Assembly (NCBI RefSeq): GCF_003970675.1
Contig: NZ_CP034562.1
Span: 1,860,001 to 1,924,000, forward strand
Length of the DNA: 64,000 nucleotides
Reading direction: 5' to 3'
DNA from: Flammeovirga pectinis
GTDB lineage: Bacteria > Bacteroidota > Bacteroidia > Cytophagales > Flammeovirgaceae
In this document: positions 53,746-62,385 of the stretch, one piece after another
Position numbering within the stretch: position 1 is the first letter of the stretch
Layout: every line of letters starts with the position of its first letter
The notes under the pieces: generated by a model
What the model saw: only the letters and a program-made list of their open reading frames with translations
Told to the model about the DNA's origin: nothing
The model's database searches: none
Program-made: the position numbers and the translations under genes

Positions 53746-55872
53746 TTATTGAATCATCATATCTGAAATTACTTCAGTTGCTTCTTTAAGATATTCATCC
53801 TTTTTAATTGATTTAATCCATTTGTCAGCAGATTTAGTAATTACAGAATCTGGTTTAGTAGTTGGGTAATGGTCTTTCATTACAGTAATACTAAACTCAT
53901 CATGTACTTGTTCTGATTCTCTTAAATGCTTTGATTTTTCATCAAGAACCTTTTGTTCTTTTCTGAATTCATCAAGATTTAATGTGTAGAATTTCTTCTC
54001 TTCTTGTTTCTTTAAACGAAGCGAATTTTCTTCAATAATATTAAACACCTCATTTTTAGAAACTCTAGCTTGAGATTTAGCCGAAAGATCTGCAATTGGT
54101 AATTGAACAGGCCACATAGAATATTTAGCTTTTTCAATTTCATCCCAAGGCATAACAAAAGGAAGATCCTCTTCTCCTACTTCTAAGTAACCATATGTAT
54201 CTGGTAATTTAATATCTGGAGTTACACCTTTTACTTGTGTTGCTCCACCATTAATTCTATAGAATTTTTGGATTGTCAATTTAAGAGAACCTAATGGTTT
54301 AAACTCTTCTAATCTAGACATTCTATCAAGATCAATAAATCTTTGTACAGTACCTTTACCAAATGATTGAGAACCTAATACAACTGCTCTACCATGATCT
54401 TGAAGTGCTGCAGAAACAATTTCTGATGCCGAAGCAGACATTCTATTGATCATTACTACTAAAGGTCCATCATACTCAATATTATTGTATTCTGGCTTAA
54501 GTGTTTTAGAACCCGAAGCTTTTGATTTTACTTGCACTACAGGGCTCTTACCAACAAAGTGACCTACAATTTCTACAGCATCACCTAAAGAACCACCACC
54601 GTTATTTCTTAAATCAAGAACGATACCATCAACTCCTTGACCTTTCAATTTAATCACTTCTTGTTTTACATCTTCCCCACAGCTACGTCCATTTCTATCT
54701 TGAAAATCAACATAAAAACTTGGTAAATGGATAAGACCAATTTTCTTTCCAGACTCCTCATCTTCTATAACAGCAGATTTAGCATAAGACTCTTCCATTA
54801 TAACGACATCACGAATAATAGGAATAACAATTATTCTACCGTCAGGCTTTCTTACCGTTAAACGAACCTCAGTTCCTTTAGGTCCTTTAATTAATTTAAT
54901 AGAATTTTTAAGTGACATACCACCAATATCAACAGGATCACCTTCAGCTTGAGATACCTTTAAGATAATATCATTTGCTTCTAAGTCTCCTTGTTTCCAA
55001 GATGCACTACCAGTAATAATACTAACTACCTTAACTTCTCCTCCAGTTTGTTGTAATCTTGCACCGATACCTTCAAAATGACCTGAAATTTCAGTATCAA
55101 ATTGTTCTTTTTTCTCTGGTGGGAAATACTCAGTATGCGGACCATAAATAGAAATCATTGAGTTAATGTATAAAGCATAATGATCTTCTTCATCTAGCTT
55201 TCTCATATAATCAAAAACATCTTTATAATTTGTAAGTACTTTCTCTCTTACATCTGCTTCCATTTCTGCGTATGGAGTAGCTTTAAAATCCTCACCTTCT
55301 TTTTCAGCATCCTTCTTTTTAGACTCTTGTTCTTTAAGCTTAGAATTCATTCTTAAAAGAGAAGCATATTTTAAAGATTTTCTCCATCTATCGTAACGTT
55401 CCTTCTCGTTCTTTGGGAATTTCATTTCGTCACGGTCAAAAAGAATTTCTTCTTTTTTAGAAAAATCAAATGGTTTAGATAAAATATCTTCAGTAATTTT
55501 TTCAACTTCAGTTCTTCTCTTTTCAAAAATTTGAACAGACATTGCATAAAGTTCTGTAGTTTGGTTATCTCTAACCTCTTCATCAAGTAAATCTTTATAT
55601 TTACTTAATTTATGCACATCCCCTTTTAAGAAATATCTTTTATTAGGATCTATATTTTTTAAGTATTGATTGTAAGCATTCTCACTAAACTCATCATCTA
55701 TTTCAACATTGTTATAATGAATCTGTTTTAATGCAGTAAATAATAGACTTCTTTTAATTGCATTTTTATTGCTATTTTCTGGAGCGTCTATCCTAGCTAA
55801 TAATGAAAAGCCAAATAATCCTAACCCCACCAGTAATACTGGTAAAATGAGTGCCTTTTTTCTTTTTGACAT
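53746..55872 (-). CDS. prc: C-terminal processing protease (tail-specific protease, S41A)
   Basis: Tsp/Prc cuts proteins from their C-terminus in the periplasm. The 708-residue protein has an N-terminal signal or anchor (KALILPVLLVGLGLFGFSLL), a long N-terminal domain (50-235), a PDZ domain (about 250-350; GHFEGIGARLQQTGGEVKVV) and the S41 domain (370-570). The catalytic Ser is in the MSASASEIV motif and the Lys in SFGKGTVQ. The C-terminal part (580-708) is the charged extension seen in long Prc. A thioredoxin-like gene lies 47 bases upstream on the same strand, so the two may be one unit. At 708 residues it is the long Prc type. Confidence 0.92.
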   Translation of the reverse strand: MSKRKKALILPVLLVGLGLFGFSLLARIDAPENSNKNAIKRSLLFTALKQIHYNNVEIDDEFSENAYNQYLKNIDPNKRYFLKGDVHKLSKYKDLLDEEVRDNQTTELYAMSVQIFEKRRTEVEKITEDILSKPFDFSKKEEILFDRDEMKFPKNEKERYDRWRKSLKYASLLRMNSKLKEQESKKKDAEKEGEDFKATPYAEMEADVREKVLTNYKDVFDYMRKLDEEDHYALYINSMISIYGPHTEYFPPEKKEQFDTEISGHFEGIGARLQQTGGEVKVVSIITGSASWKQGDLEANDIILKVSQAEGDPVDIGGMSLKNSIKLIKGPKGTEVRLTVRKPDGRIIVIPIIRDVVIMEESYAKSAVIEDEESGKKIGLIHLPSFYVDFQDRNGRSCGEDVKQEVIKLKGQGVDGIVLDLRNNGGGSLGDAVEIVGHFVGKSPVVQVKSKASGSKTLKPEYNNIEYDGPLVVMINRMSASASEIVSAALQDHGRAVVLGSQSFGKGTVQRFIDLDRMSRLEEFKPLGSLKLTIQKFYRINGGATQVKGVTPDIKLPDTYGYLEVGEEDLPFVMPWDEIEKAKYSMWPVQLPIADLSAKSQARVSKNEVFNIIEENSLRLKKQEEKKFYTLNLDEFRKEQKVLDEKSKHLRESEQVHDEFSITVMKDHYPTTKPDSVITKSADKWIKSIKKDEYLKEATEVISDMMIQ

Positions 55873-55919
55873 ATTTTGATCTAAATGATTTGTTAATTTA
55901 TTTCTATTAATCTATAAAG

Positions 55920-56372
55920 CTAATCAACTTGACGCTTATATTTCTTTAAAATTTCTAAAAAACTATCAGAATCTCTGTAGCCAACAAAAACTTTATTTTT
56001 CCCTTTAGGATGTATCACAATAATCGCAGGGTAACTATTCACATCATGTTCTTTCGCAAATGAATTGTTTGTAAAATTATCACCTTTAAAACTAAAAGAT
56101 GCTTCTAACTCTGGATTAAGTTTAGCAGCATGGTAATTCTCTGAAACATAAGCTACAACATCTTCATGTTGAAAGGTTTTTTTATCTAGAACTTTACACC
56201 AACCACACCAATCAGTATAAACATCGATAAATATAGGTTTTCCATCTTTTTCAGATGCAGCAATTGCTTCATCCACAGTTTTCCATTGTATTTCATCTTT
56301 CAAAAAAGTAGTAAACGATGAAAGTAGTGAGCCAGTAATTAATAATACAAACAGTATTTTTACTTTATTCAT
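55920..56372 (-). CDS. Secreted thioredoxin-like protein
   Basis: The 150-residue protein has an N-terminal signal peptide or anchor (about 1-23) and one thioredoxin fold with the active site WCGWC, C56 and C59 (TDWCGWCKVLDKKTF), close to the DsbD-gamma/DUF255 type. A cis-proline lies in VNSYPAIIVI. It probably acts in periplasmic thiol exchange, reducing or protecting client disulfides. It is 47 bases upstream of the C-terminal protease gene, on the same strand. Confidence 0.88.
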   Translation of the reverse strand: MNKVKILFVLLITGSLLSSFTTFLKDEIQWKTVDEAIAASEKDGKPIFIDVYTDWCGWCKVLDKKTFQHEDVVAYVSENYHAAKLNPELEASFSFKGDNFTNNSFAKEHDVNSYPAIIVIHPKGKNKVFVGYRDSDSFLEILKKYKRQVD

Positions 56373-56517
56373 GCTTTAAAATTTGAGATATATAATGAAT
56401 ATATGAAGATTTTTTTACAGAACATTATTTTTTATTTATTTCTTTATTTTAATTTTTTTTAAGACTTTTGCATTATTATATAATTCTAGATTAATAACTC
56501 AACTTATAATTACTCTT

Positions 56518-57447
56518 ATGAGATTTATTATTAGCACTTTAGGTGTTTTACTTTTTATTATTACAACTTCAAATGTTAGTAAAGCACAAGACTCAACAGA
56601 TGTTGCTACACCTAAACTTTGGAAACATGAAGGCAAGTTTGGACTTAATTTCTCTAATGTTGGTCTAGTAAACTGGGCCGGTGGTGGCGAAAGCTCTTAT
56701 TCTTTTGGAGGTATCCAAACTTACAAAGGAGTTAGAGAAACAGATAAAGCTATTACAAGAATTTATACTGATTTAGCTTACGGTTTAATTAATCAATCCA
56801 ACAGTACTTTTCCAATGAAAAAGACAGATGATAGATTGAATTTAGGTGCTGATTATAGTTACAAACTAAATAAGAAATTTTTAGTTACAGCTTCTGGTGA
56901 TTTTAGAACTCAATTTGACAAAGGTTATGAGTATAAAACTGAAGAAATAAATGGAGTTAAAATTGAAACTGAAAATCAAATCTCAGCTTTCTTTGCTCCT
57001 GCTTACTTAAACTTAAATATTGGTTTAACATATACACCTAAAGATTATTTATTTCTAACATTATCGCCAATTGCAAATCGTATGACATTTGTAACAGATA
57101 CTGTATTCTCTGAAAAATATGGTTTAGAACCACAACAAACATTTAGAGACCAATCTGGTGTAAATATTAAATTTGGTTTTGATAAGGAAGTAGTAAAAAA
57201 TGTTACTCTAAAAACCACATACAATATGTTTGCTGAGTATACTAGAATGGACGAATGGATTGTAAACTGGGATTTCTTAATTGATATGAAAGTTAACAAA
57301 TACTTAAGCTGTAACTTTAGTACTCAGTTAATTTATGATCCTGATGTAACTGTTGATAGAAATGATGGTACTACAGGGCAAGCTGTTCAATTTAAACATG
57401 CTTTAAATATTGGAGTAGTTTATAGTTTTGCAACATCTGATAAATAA
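56518..57447 (+). CDS. DUF3078-family outer-membrane-type protein
   Basis: The 309-residue protein has a signal peptide (about 23 residues, ends SKAQ) and the DUF3078 start WKHEGKFGLNFSNVGLVNWAGGG. Alternating strands fill the rest (LFLTLSPIANRMTFV, NVTLKTTYNMFAEYTRM), with an aromatic C-terminus (ALNIGVVYSFATSDK), consistent with an outer-membrane barrel. Function unknown. It is monocistronic and shares its terminator with the next, converging small gene. Confidence 0.85.
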   Translation: MRFIISTLGVLLFIITTSNVSKAQDSTDVATPKLWKHEGKFGLNFSNVGLVNWAGGGESSYSFGGIQTYKGVRETDKAITRIYTDLAYGLINQSNSTFPMKKTDDRLNLGADYSYKLNKKFLVTASGDFRTQFDKGYEYKTEEINGVKIETENQISAFFAPAYLNLNIGLTYTPKDYLFLTLSPIANRMTFVTDTVFSEKYGLEPQQTFRDQSGVNIKFGFDKEVVKNVTLKTTYNMFAEYTRMDEWIVNWDFLIDMKVNKYLSCNFSTQLIYDPDVTVDRNDGTTGQAVQFKHALNIGVVYSFATSDK

Positions 57448-57465
57448 TCCCATTTATCTATATTG

Positions 57466-57503
57466 AAAAAGGAGATCTCAATTAAATGAGATCTCCTTTT
57501 TTT
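57466..57503. terminator. Bidirectional terminator of DUF3078 gene and small membrane gene
   Basis: A 13-bp stem (AAAGGAGATCTCA at 57468-57480 with TGAGATCTCCTTT at 57487-57499) with A and T flanks. The minus-strand gene's stop codon overlaps the right T run. Confidence 0.85.
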
Positions 57504-57660
57504 ATACTGCTATATTTTCGTCATTAATTACCTCTGTAGTAAATTCTACAACTTCGGTAACCTCTGATTCTTTTTTAGGACCTGTCATCATAAATGCCAA
57601 TAATCCCATTGCAAACAAGATCGGCATAGTTATGAGAATAATGCCTAAAATTAATTCCAT
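57502..57660 (-). CDS. Small one-helix membrane protein (52 aa)
   Basis: ATG at 57660 opens 52 codons: a hydrophobic helix (LILGIILITMPILFAMGLL) followed by an acidic, threonine/valine-rich tail (KKESEVTEVVEFTTEV). It ends at a terminator shared with the converging gene. I recognise no family. The hydrophobic-then-polar composition and the terminator support it as a real gene. It has no track-scale neighbour to hint at a role. Confidence 0.55.
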   Translation of the reverse strand: MELILGIILITMPILFAMGLLAFMMTGPKKESEVTEVVEFTTEVINDENIAV

Positions 57661-57726
57661 AATGTGATAGTTCTAAGTGTAATTAAAGTAAAATTAACAC
57701 TTAAAATCAACTTTTACAACTATTAA

Positions 57727-58632
57727 CTAGTCGCAGTTTGTGTAATTAAAGGATTGGCTAATTGAAGTAACAATATTTCCGTCGGTCTGATCAGGTAATG
57801 ATCCAGTAATTGGATAGCTTTTATCGTTCAACTGATATGCCATTTGATCATTATAAACTACATCTCTGCTCCAACCACCTTCCATATTGGTTGCTTCTCC
57901 ATAAATAATTTCTGTCACTAAATATTCTCCAAAATTAGTAAAGTCACTATTAATTGCAGAACCTTGATTTTCAATTATAGAAATTATATAAAATGCAAAA
58001 CCTTGATAAGGATTTCTAACTTGTTCAGAAAAAGTATAATCTAATCCAAAGTATTTAAAATCTCCATAATAGAAATTCATAGCTGTTAAACCGCTATCAT
58101 TATAGTCTAATCTAATTATTAAGGTTGAATCTGATTCAGTTTGAGTATCTTCTATTTCTGAAATTCTACCTTGATCATCATAACTAAATTCAAATTCACC
58201 ATAACTACCATCAGTGTAGTTTACAATTACTGAATGTACTCTATTGTCTACATTATTCACTTCTGCAATTGGCTCATCTTCATAACTAACCGCTAACAAC
58301 ATACCATTATCGTCGTACGATAAGTCTAACATATAAGAGGATGATTGAGATACAGAATTGTCTTCATCAACTTTATCAACATAATTAATTGTTGTTGTGT
58401 TTGTATAAGTAGACATTAGCTCATTTTCATACGCATAGGCTTTGGTCAATGTAGTAGTTAATGTCTTTTGTCCTAAACTATCTACAACTTGAGTGTAGAT
58501 ATCTTCAGCTAAATTACATTCAGCAGCAACAGGATCGAGTTGACCGTTACTTGGAGTTGATTCATCATCTGAAGAACATGAGAACAGGAACATAAATGGC
58601 AAGGCAGCCAAAACTATTTTAAGTCTGATCAT
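57727..58632 (-). CDS. Lipoprotein with YD-repeat-like beta structure, unknown
   Basis: The 301-residue protein is a lipoprotein: a signal (LAALPFMFLFSC) with lipobox cysteine C19. After an acidic SSDDESTPSNG linker it has several repeats of the form S-Y-D-D-x-G (LSYDDNGMLLAV, FSYDDQGRISEI, LDYNDSGLTAM) spaced about 55 residues apart, which recall DUF4595/RHS-YD-like modules in Bacteroidota. The final 60 residues look different. Location is outer membrane or periplasm. Function unknown; transcribed alone. Confidence 0.75.
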   Translation of the reverse strand: MIRLKIVLAALPFMFLFSCSSDDESTPSNGQLDPVAAECNLAEDIYTQVVDSLGQKTLTTTLTKAYAYENELMSTYTNTTTINYVDKVDEDNSVSQSSSYMLDLSYDDNGMLLAVSYEDEPIAEVNNVDNRVHSVIVNYTDGSYGEFEFSYDDQGRISEIEDTQTESDSTLIIRLDYNDSGLTAMNFYYGDFKYFGLDYTFSEQVRNPYQGFAFYIISIIENQGSAINSDFTNFGEYLVTEIIYGEATNMEGGWSRDVVYNDQMAYQLNDKSYPITGSLPDQTDGNIVTSISQSFNYTNCD

Positions 58633-58893
58633 AATAAATAATGTGCTAGATATTAGTATTTAAACGCTTAATTAATAATAAGAATTTAATTTCACTTTGT
58701 GAATAAATGTTACAAAAAAAGTTCGTTTTTTAATAATTTTCACAACGATCGCTTCTAATAGTACAATTTTACATTGTACTTCTTCAAGATCCATAATTAC
58801 CATTTAGCTATAACAAAATGTTATGAATGTATAATAAATAATAATAATGTAGGTCAAAATATGATTTATTTTACCTTTTGTACCTACTAGGTG
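58633..58893. other. Divergent intergenic region, no gene seen
   Basis: 261 AT-rich bases upstream of the ferredoxin promoter, with the lipoprotein gene transcribed away to the left. A short inverted repeat near 58762-58782 (GTACAATTTTACATTGTAC) may be chance. I see no gene in it. Confidence 0.5.
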
Positions 58894-58924
58894 TTGTTTT
58901 TTGATTTTTCAGTTCGCAACTTTG
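58894..58924 (+). promoter_or_regulatory. Predicted promoter of the dicluster ferredoxin gene
   Basis: TTG (58894-58896), a 20-base spacer and CAACTTTG (58917-58924) fit the consensus with one change at the first base. A leader of about 115 bases then precedes the ATG; no known riboswitch fold is recognised in it. Confidence 0.6.
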
Positions 58925-59032
58925 TAGAAAGTAAATCGAAACTTAAAACAAATAGTTTTGATCTATGTTGTGTAATAAACAAAGCGTCGACTGAAATAAC
59001 GTTAGCGAACCACTAACCGATTGACCTTTTAA

Positions 59033-59395
<363 letters not shown>

Positions 59396-59408
59396 TCAAT
59401 CTTCTATC

Positions 59409-59455
59409 CAAAAATGGCTGAATTTAGTTTAAAATTAAATTCAGCCATTTTTTTA
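59409..59455. terminator. Bidirectional terminator behind ferredoxin gene
   Basis: AAAATGGCTGAATTTA (59411-59426) pairs with TAAATTCAGCCATTTT (59436-59451), with A and T flanks. The minus-strand carbonic anhydrase stop codon lies in its right flank. Confidence 0.85.
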
Positions 59456-59968
59456 TTCTTCCTCAAACCAACTACTGTACATTACATAATTATTGGCCGT
59501 TCTTTCAAAAACAGCTTTCAATTTATCATCTAAAGGTTTAATTTTCTTAGCAGGTATTCCTGCATACAAATATCCAGATTCTAATCTTGCATTTTGTAAC
59601 ACAACAGCCCCAGCCGCAATTAGTACGTTATCTTCTACTACTGCATTATCCATTACTATTGCTCCCATTCCTACAAGAACATTATCATGAATTGTGCAAC
59701 CATGTACAAGTGCATTATGCCCTATAGATACATTATTGCCTAAAACTGTTGCCGAGGTTTGGTAAGTACAATGAATTACAGCGCCATCTTGAATATTACA
59801 CTTATCCCCGATTGTAATTTTATTTACATCACCTCTAACAACTGCACTAAACCAAACTGAACATTCTTTTCCCATTGTTACATCACCAACAATAGTTGCA
59901 TTTTCTGCTAGAAAACATCCTTCGCCAATAGTTGGCAATATTCCTTTTACCTTCTTAATTAAAGCCAT
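59453..59968 (-). CDS. Gamma-class carbonic anhydrase family protein
   Basis: The ATG at 59968 (MALIKKVKGILP) gives 171 residues; an upstream TTG at 60013 would add 15 codons of poor character. It is a left-handed beta-helix of hexapeptide repeats with the zinc ligands in place: H66 (DGAVIHCTYQ), H84 and H89 (SIGHNALVHG). The family hydrates CO2 or acts as an acyl-transfer or paa-type protein (PaaY, CaiE). With the triad intact, carbonic anhydrase activity is plausible. Cytoplasmic; transcribed alone. Confidence 0.88.
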   Translation of the reverse strand: MALIKKVKGILPTIGEGCFLAENATIVGDVTMGKECSVWFSAVVRGDVNKITIGDKCNIQDGAVIHCTYQTSATVLGNNVSIGHNALVHGCTIHDNVLVGMGAIVMDNAVVEDNVLIAAGAVVLQNARLESGYLYAGIPAKKIKPLDDKLKAVFERTANNYVMYSSWFEEE

Positions 59969-60144
59969 ATTATTTTTTATTTTAAATTTAATTCTATCTC
60001 CAAATAAGAACAATGTTGAATATCATCATTTTTTTTTGATAGAAACCACCTATGTTGAGGGATATTTAGTATTTGTTATCTCATTTTTATTTATTTTCGC
60101 ACTTCAATTTTATGTAAATAAAAGAATAGTTAGATAATTTAATA

Positions 60145-61113
60145 ATGGCAAGAATTCTTACAGGAGTGCAAAGCTCTGGAAGACAACACTTAGGAAACGT
60201 TTTAGGTGCAATCCAACCCGCAATTGAACTTTCAAAATCTGATGGTAACGAAGCATTCTTCTTTATCGCAGATTTGCATTCAATGACAACGATAAAAAAT
60301 GCAGAAGATAGAAAATACAATGTATATGCTACAGCTGCTGCATGGCTTTCTTTAGGGTTCGATACTAAAAAGAACATTTTCTATAGACAATCTAAAATTC
60401 CACAAGTTTGCGAATTAACGTGGTATTTAAGCTGTCTTACGCCATTCCCAATGTTAGCTAATGCGCATTCTTTTAAAGATAAATCGGATAAATTAGCAGA
60501 TGTAAATGCAGGACTTTTTACTTATCCTGTTCTTATGGCTTGTGATATCTTAATGTATGATGCTGATAAAGTTCCTGTAGGAAAAGATCAGAAACAACAT
60601 TTAGAAATCACTCGTGATATCTGTGCTGCATTTAACCGTACTTATGGTGAAACATTTGCTACACCTGAGGCTGTTATTAATGAATCAATAATGACAATCC
60701 CTGGTACAGATGGCGCTAAAATGAGTAAGTCTTATGGTAATGTTATTGATATCTTTTTACCGAAGAATCAATTAAAAAAGCAAGTGATGAAAATCGAAAC
60801 AGATTCTCTCCCACTTGAAGCACCAAAAGATCCTGAAACTTGTAATGTTTTCGCTTTATATAAATTATTAGCTAACGATGAGCAAATCGCTGAGATGAAA
60901 GCTAATTATTTAGGTGGTAATTATGGATACGGTCATGCAAAAACTGCTTTGCTAAACCTTATCCTTGATAAATATAAAGACGCGCGTGAAAAGTTTGACT
61001 ATTATATGTCGAACCTTAATGTTCTTGAAGAAGAACTTAGCATTGGAGAAGCAAAAGCAAGAGCAATTGCAGAAAAGAAAATTAAAGAAGTACGCACTTT
61101 AGTGGGCTACTAA
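60145..61113 (+). CDS. trpS: Tryptophanyl-tRNA synthetase
   Basis: TrpS charges tRNA-Trp. At 322 residues it is a short, class I enzyme. It has a HIGH-type motif HLGN (GRQHLGNVLGAIQP) and a KMSKS motif (DGAKMSKSYGN) near residue 195, plus the helical C-terminal domain. It lies 26 bases upstream of dnaN on the same strand, so the two may be transcribed together. No T-box leader is possible in the short upstream gap. Confidence 0.96.
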   Translation: MARILTGVQSSGRQHLGNVLGAIQPAIELSKSDGNEAFFFIADLHSMTTIKNAEDRKYNVYATAAAWLSLGFDTKKNIFYRQSKIPQVCELTWYLSCLTPFPMLANAHSFKDKSDKLADVNAGLFTYPVLMACDILMYDADKVPVGKDQKQHLEITRDICAAFNRTYGETFATPEAVINESIMTIPGTDGAKMSKSYGNVIDIFLPKNQLKKQVMKIETDSLPLEAPKDPETCNVFALYKLLANDEQIAEMKANYLGGNYGYGHAKTALLNLILDKYKDAREKFDYYMSNLNVLEEELSIGEAKARAIAEKKIKEVRTLVGY

Positions 61114-61139
61114 AAAGATATTTATAAAAAGTTAGTACA

Positions 61140-62270
61140 ATGAAATTTACTGCATCCACTTCCACTATTCTGAAGCAAATTCAGATGTTGAACGGTGTTA
61201 TTCCGAATAACCCTACAATGCCAATTCTTGAAAATTTCTTATTTGAAATTCAAGGAGGATTATTAAAAATCACAGCATCTGATATGCAAACAACAATTAT
61301 CTCTGAGGTAAATGTTGAAGCTAATGCTGATGGTAATGTAGCAATACCTGCTAAAATGTTAACAGATACGCTTAAGAACCTTCCTGAGCAACCTGTAACA
61401 TTTTCTATCGATTTTGAGACATATACTATTGAGATAAGCTCTGATAACGGTAGATATAAATTAGCTGGTGAAAATGCAGAAGATTATCCTTCTAACCCTG
61501 ATTTCGACATGTCTAACTCATTAAGTATGACAAGTGAAATTTTAGGTGATGCAATTGGATATACATTATTTGCTACAAGTAGTGATGACATGAAGCCAAA
61601 CATGAACGGTGTATTCTTCAATCTTTCTGAAGAACATTCTGATTTTGTAGCTACAGATTCTCACAGACTTGTTAGATATAGAAGACATGATATTGCTGTA
61701 ACTGGCATGATGTCTCCTATTATTATGGGCAAAAAAGCATTAACTCAATTAAAGAACATCCTTCCGTCAGAATCAAGCGATGTTACTTTAGAGTTTAATG
61801 AGCAATATGCAATTTTCTCTTTCGGAAGCATGAAATTAATCTCACGTTTAATTGACGAACGTTTCCCTGATTATGAAAATGTAATTCCTTTAAACAATAC
61901 AAATCTTGTAACTCTTGACCGTCAGGCGTTGTTAGGTTGTTTAAAAAGAATTGTTATTTATGCAAATAAAACAACTAACCAAGTTCGTTTTAAAGTTCAA
62001 GATAACGAGTTATTTGTTTCTGCAGAAGATTTAGACTTCTCTAATGAAGCAAAAGAAAGATTGTTCTGTGAGCATGATGGAGAAGATTTAGAAATTGGTT
62101 TCAACGCTAAATTCTTAATTGAAATCCTAAACAATATATCGAGTGATCGTATTACGCTTAGATTATCTGAGCCAGGTATGGCAGGATTAATTGTTCCTGA
62201 AGAACAACCTGAAAACGAAGATGTATTGATGTTAGTAATGCCAATTATGCTTCATAATTTCTCTTACTAA
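61140..62270 (+). CDS. dnaN: DNA polymerase III sliding clamp (beta subunit)
   Basis: The ring-shaped clamp keeps the polymerase on DNA. The 376-residue protein has the three-domain clamp fold: MKFTASTSTILKQIQMLNGVIPNNPTMPILENFLFE at the start, ATDSHRLVRYRR in the middle and VMPIMLHNF near the C-terminus. It is an ordinary size. It follows trpS and is not beside dnaA or recF, as it would be in many bacteria. A terminator follows. Identity is secure. Confidence 0.97.
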   Translation: MKFTASTSTILKQIQMLNGVIPNNPTMPILENFLFEIQGGLLKITASDMQTTIISEVNVEANADGNVAIPAKMLTDTLKNLPEQPVTFSIDFETYTIEISSDNGRYKLAGENAEDYPSNPDFDMSNSLSMTSEILGDAIGYTLFATSSDDMKPNMNGVFFNLSEEHSDFVATDSHRLVRYRRHDIAVTGMMSPIIMGKKALTQLKNILPSESSDVTLEFNEQYAIFSFGSMKLISRLIDERFPDYENVIPLNNTNLVTLDRQALLGCLKRIVIYANKTTNQVRFKVQDNELFVSAEDLDFSNEAKERLFCEHDGEDLEIGFNAKFLIEILNNISSDRITLRLSEPGMAGLIVPEEQPENEDVLMLVMPIMLHNFSY

Positions 62271-62310
62271 GTTGAAATATTTATTCCCTCTAATGGGAAG
62301 TTAAAGTATA

Positions 62311-62345
62311 AAAAAAGCATCGAGCGTAAACTCGATGCTTTTTTG
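62311..62345. terminator. Intrinsic terminator behind dnaN
   Basis: GCATCGAG (62317-62324) pairs with CTCGATGC (62331-62338), flanked by A6 and T6; it also lies downstream of the converging mannosidase gene. Confidence 0.85.
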
Positions 62346-62385
62346 CTTTCTTAGACTCTAGAAGTAATTACCTAATGGTGATTTT

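Noticed and set aside
60014-60144. T-box leader for trpS
   Set aside because: The gap is about 130 bases, has no specifier loop or terminator, and T-boxes are not expected in Bacteroidota.
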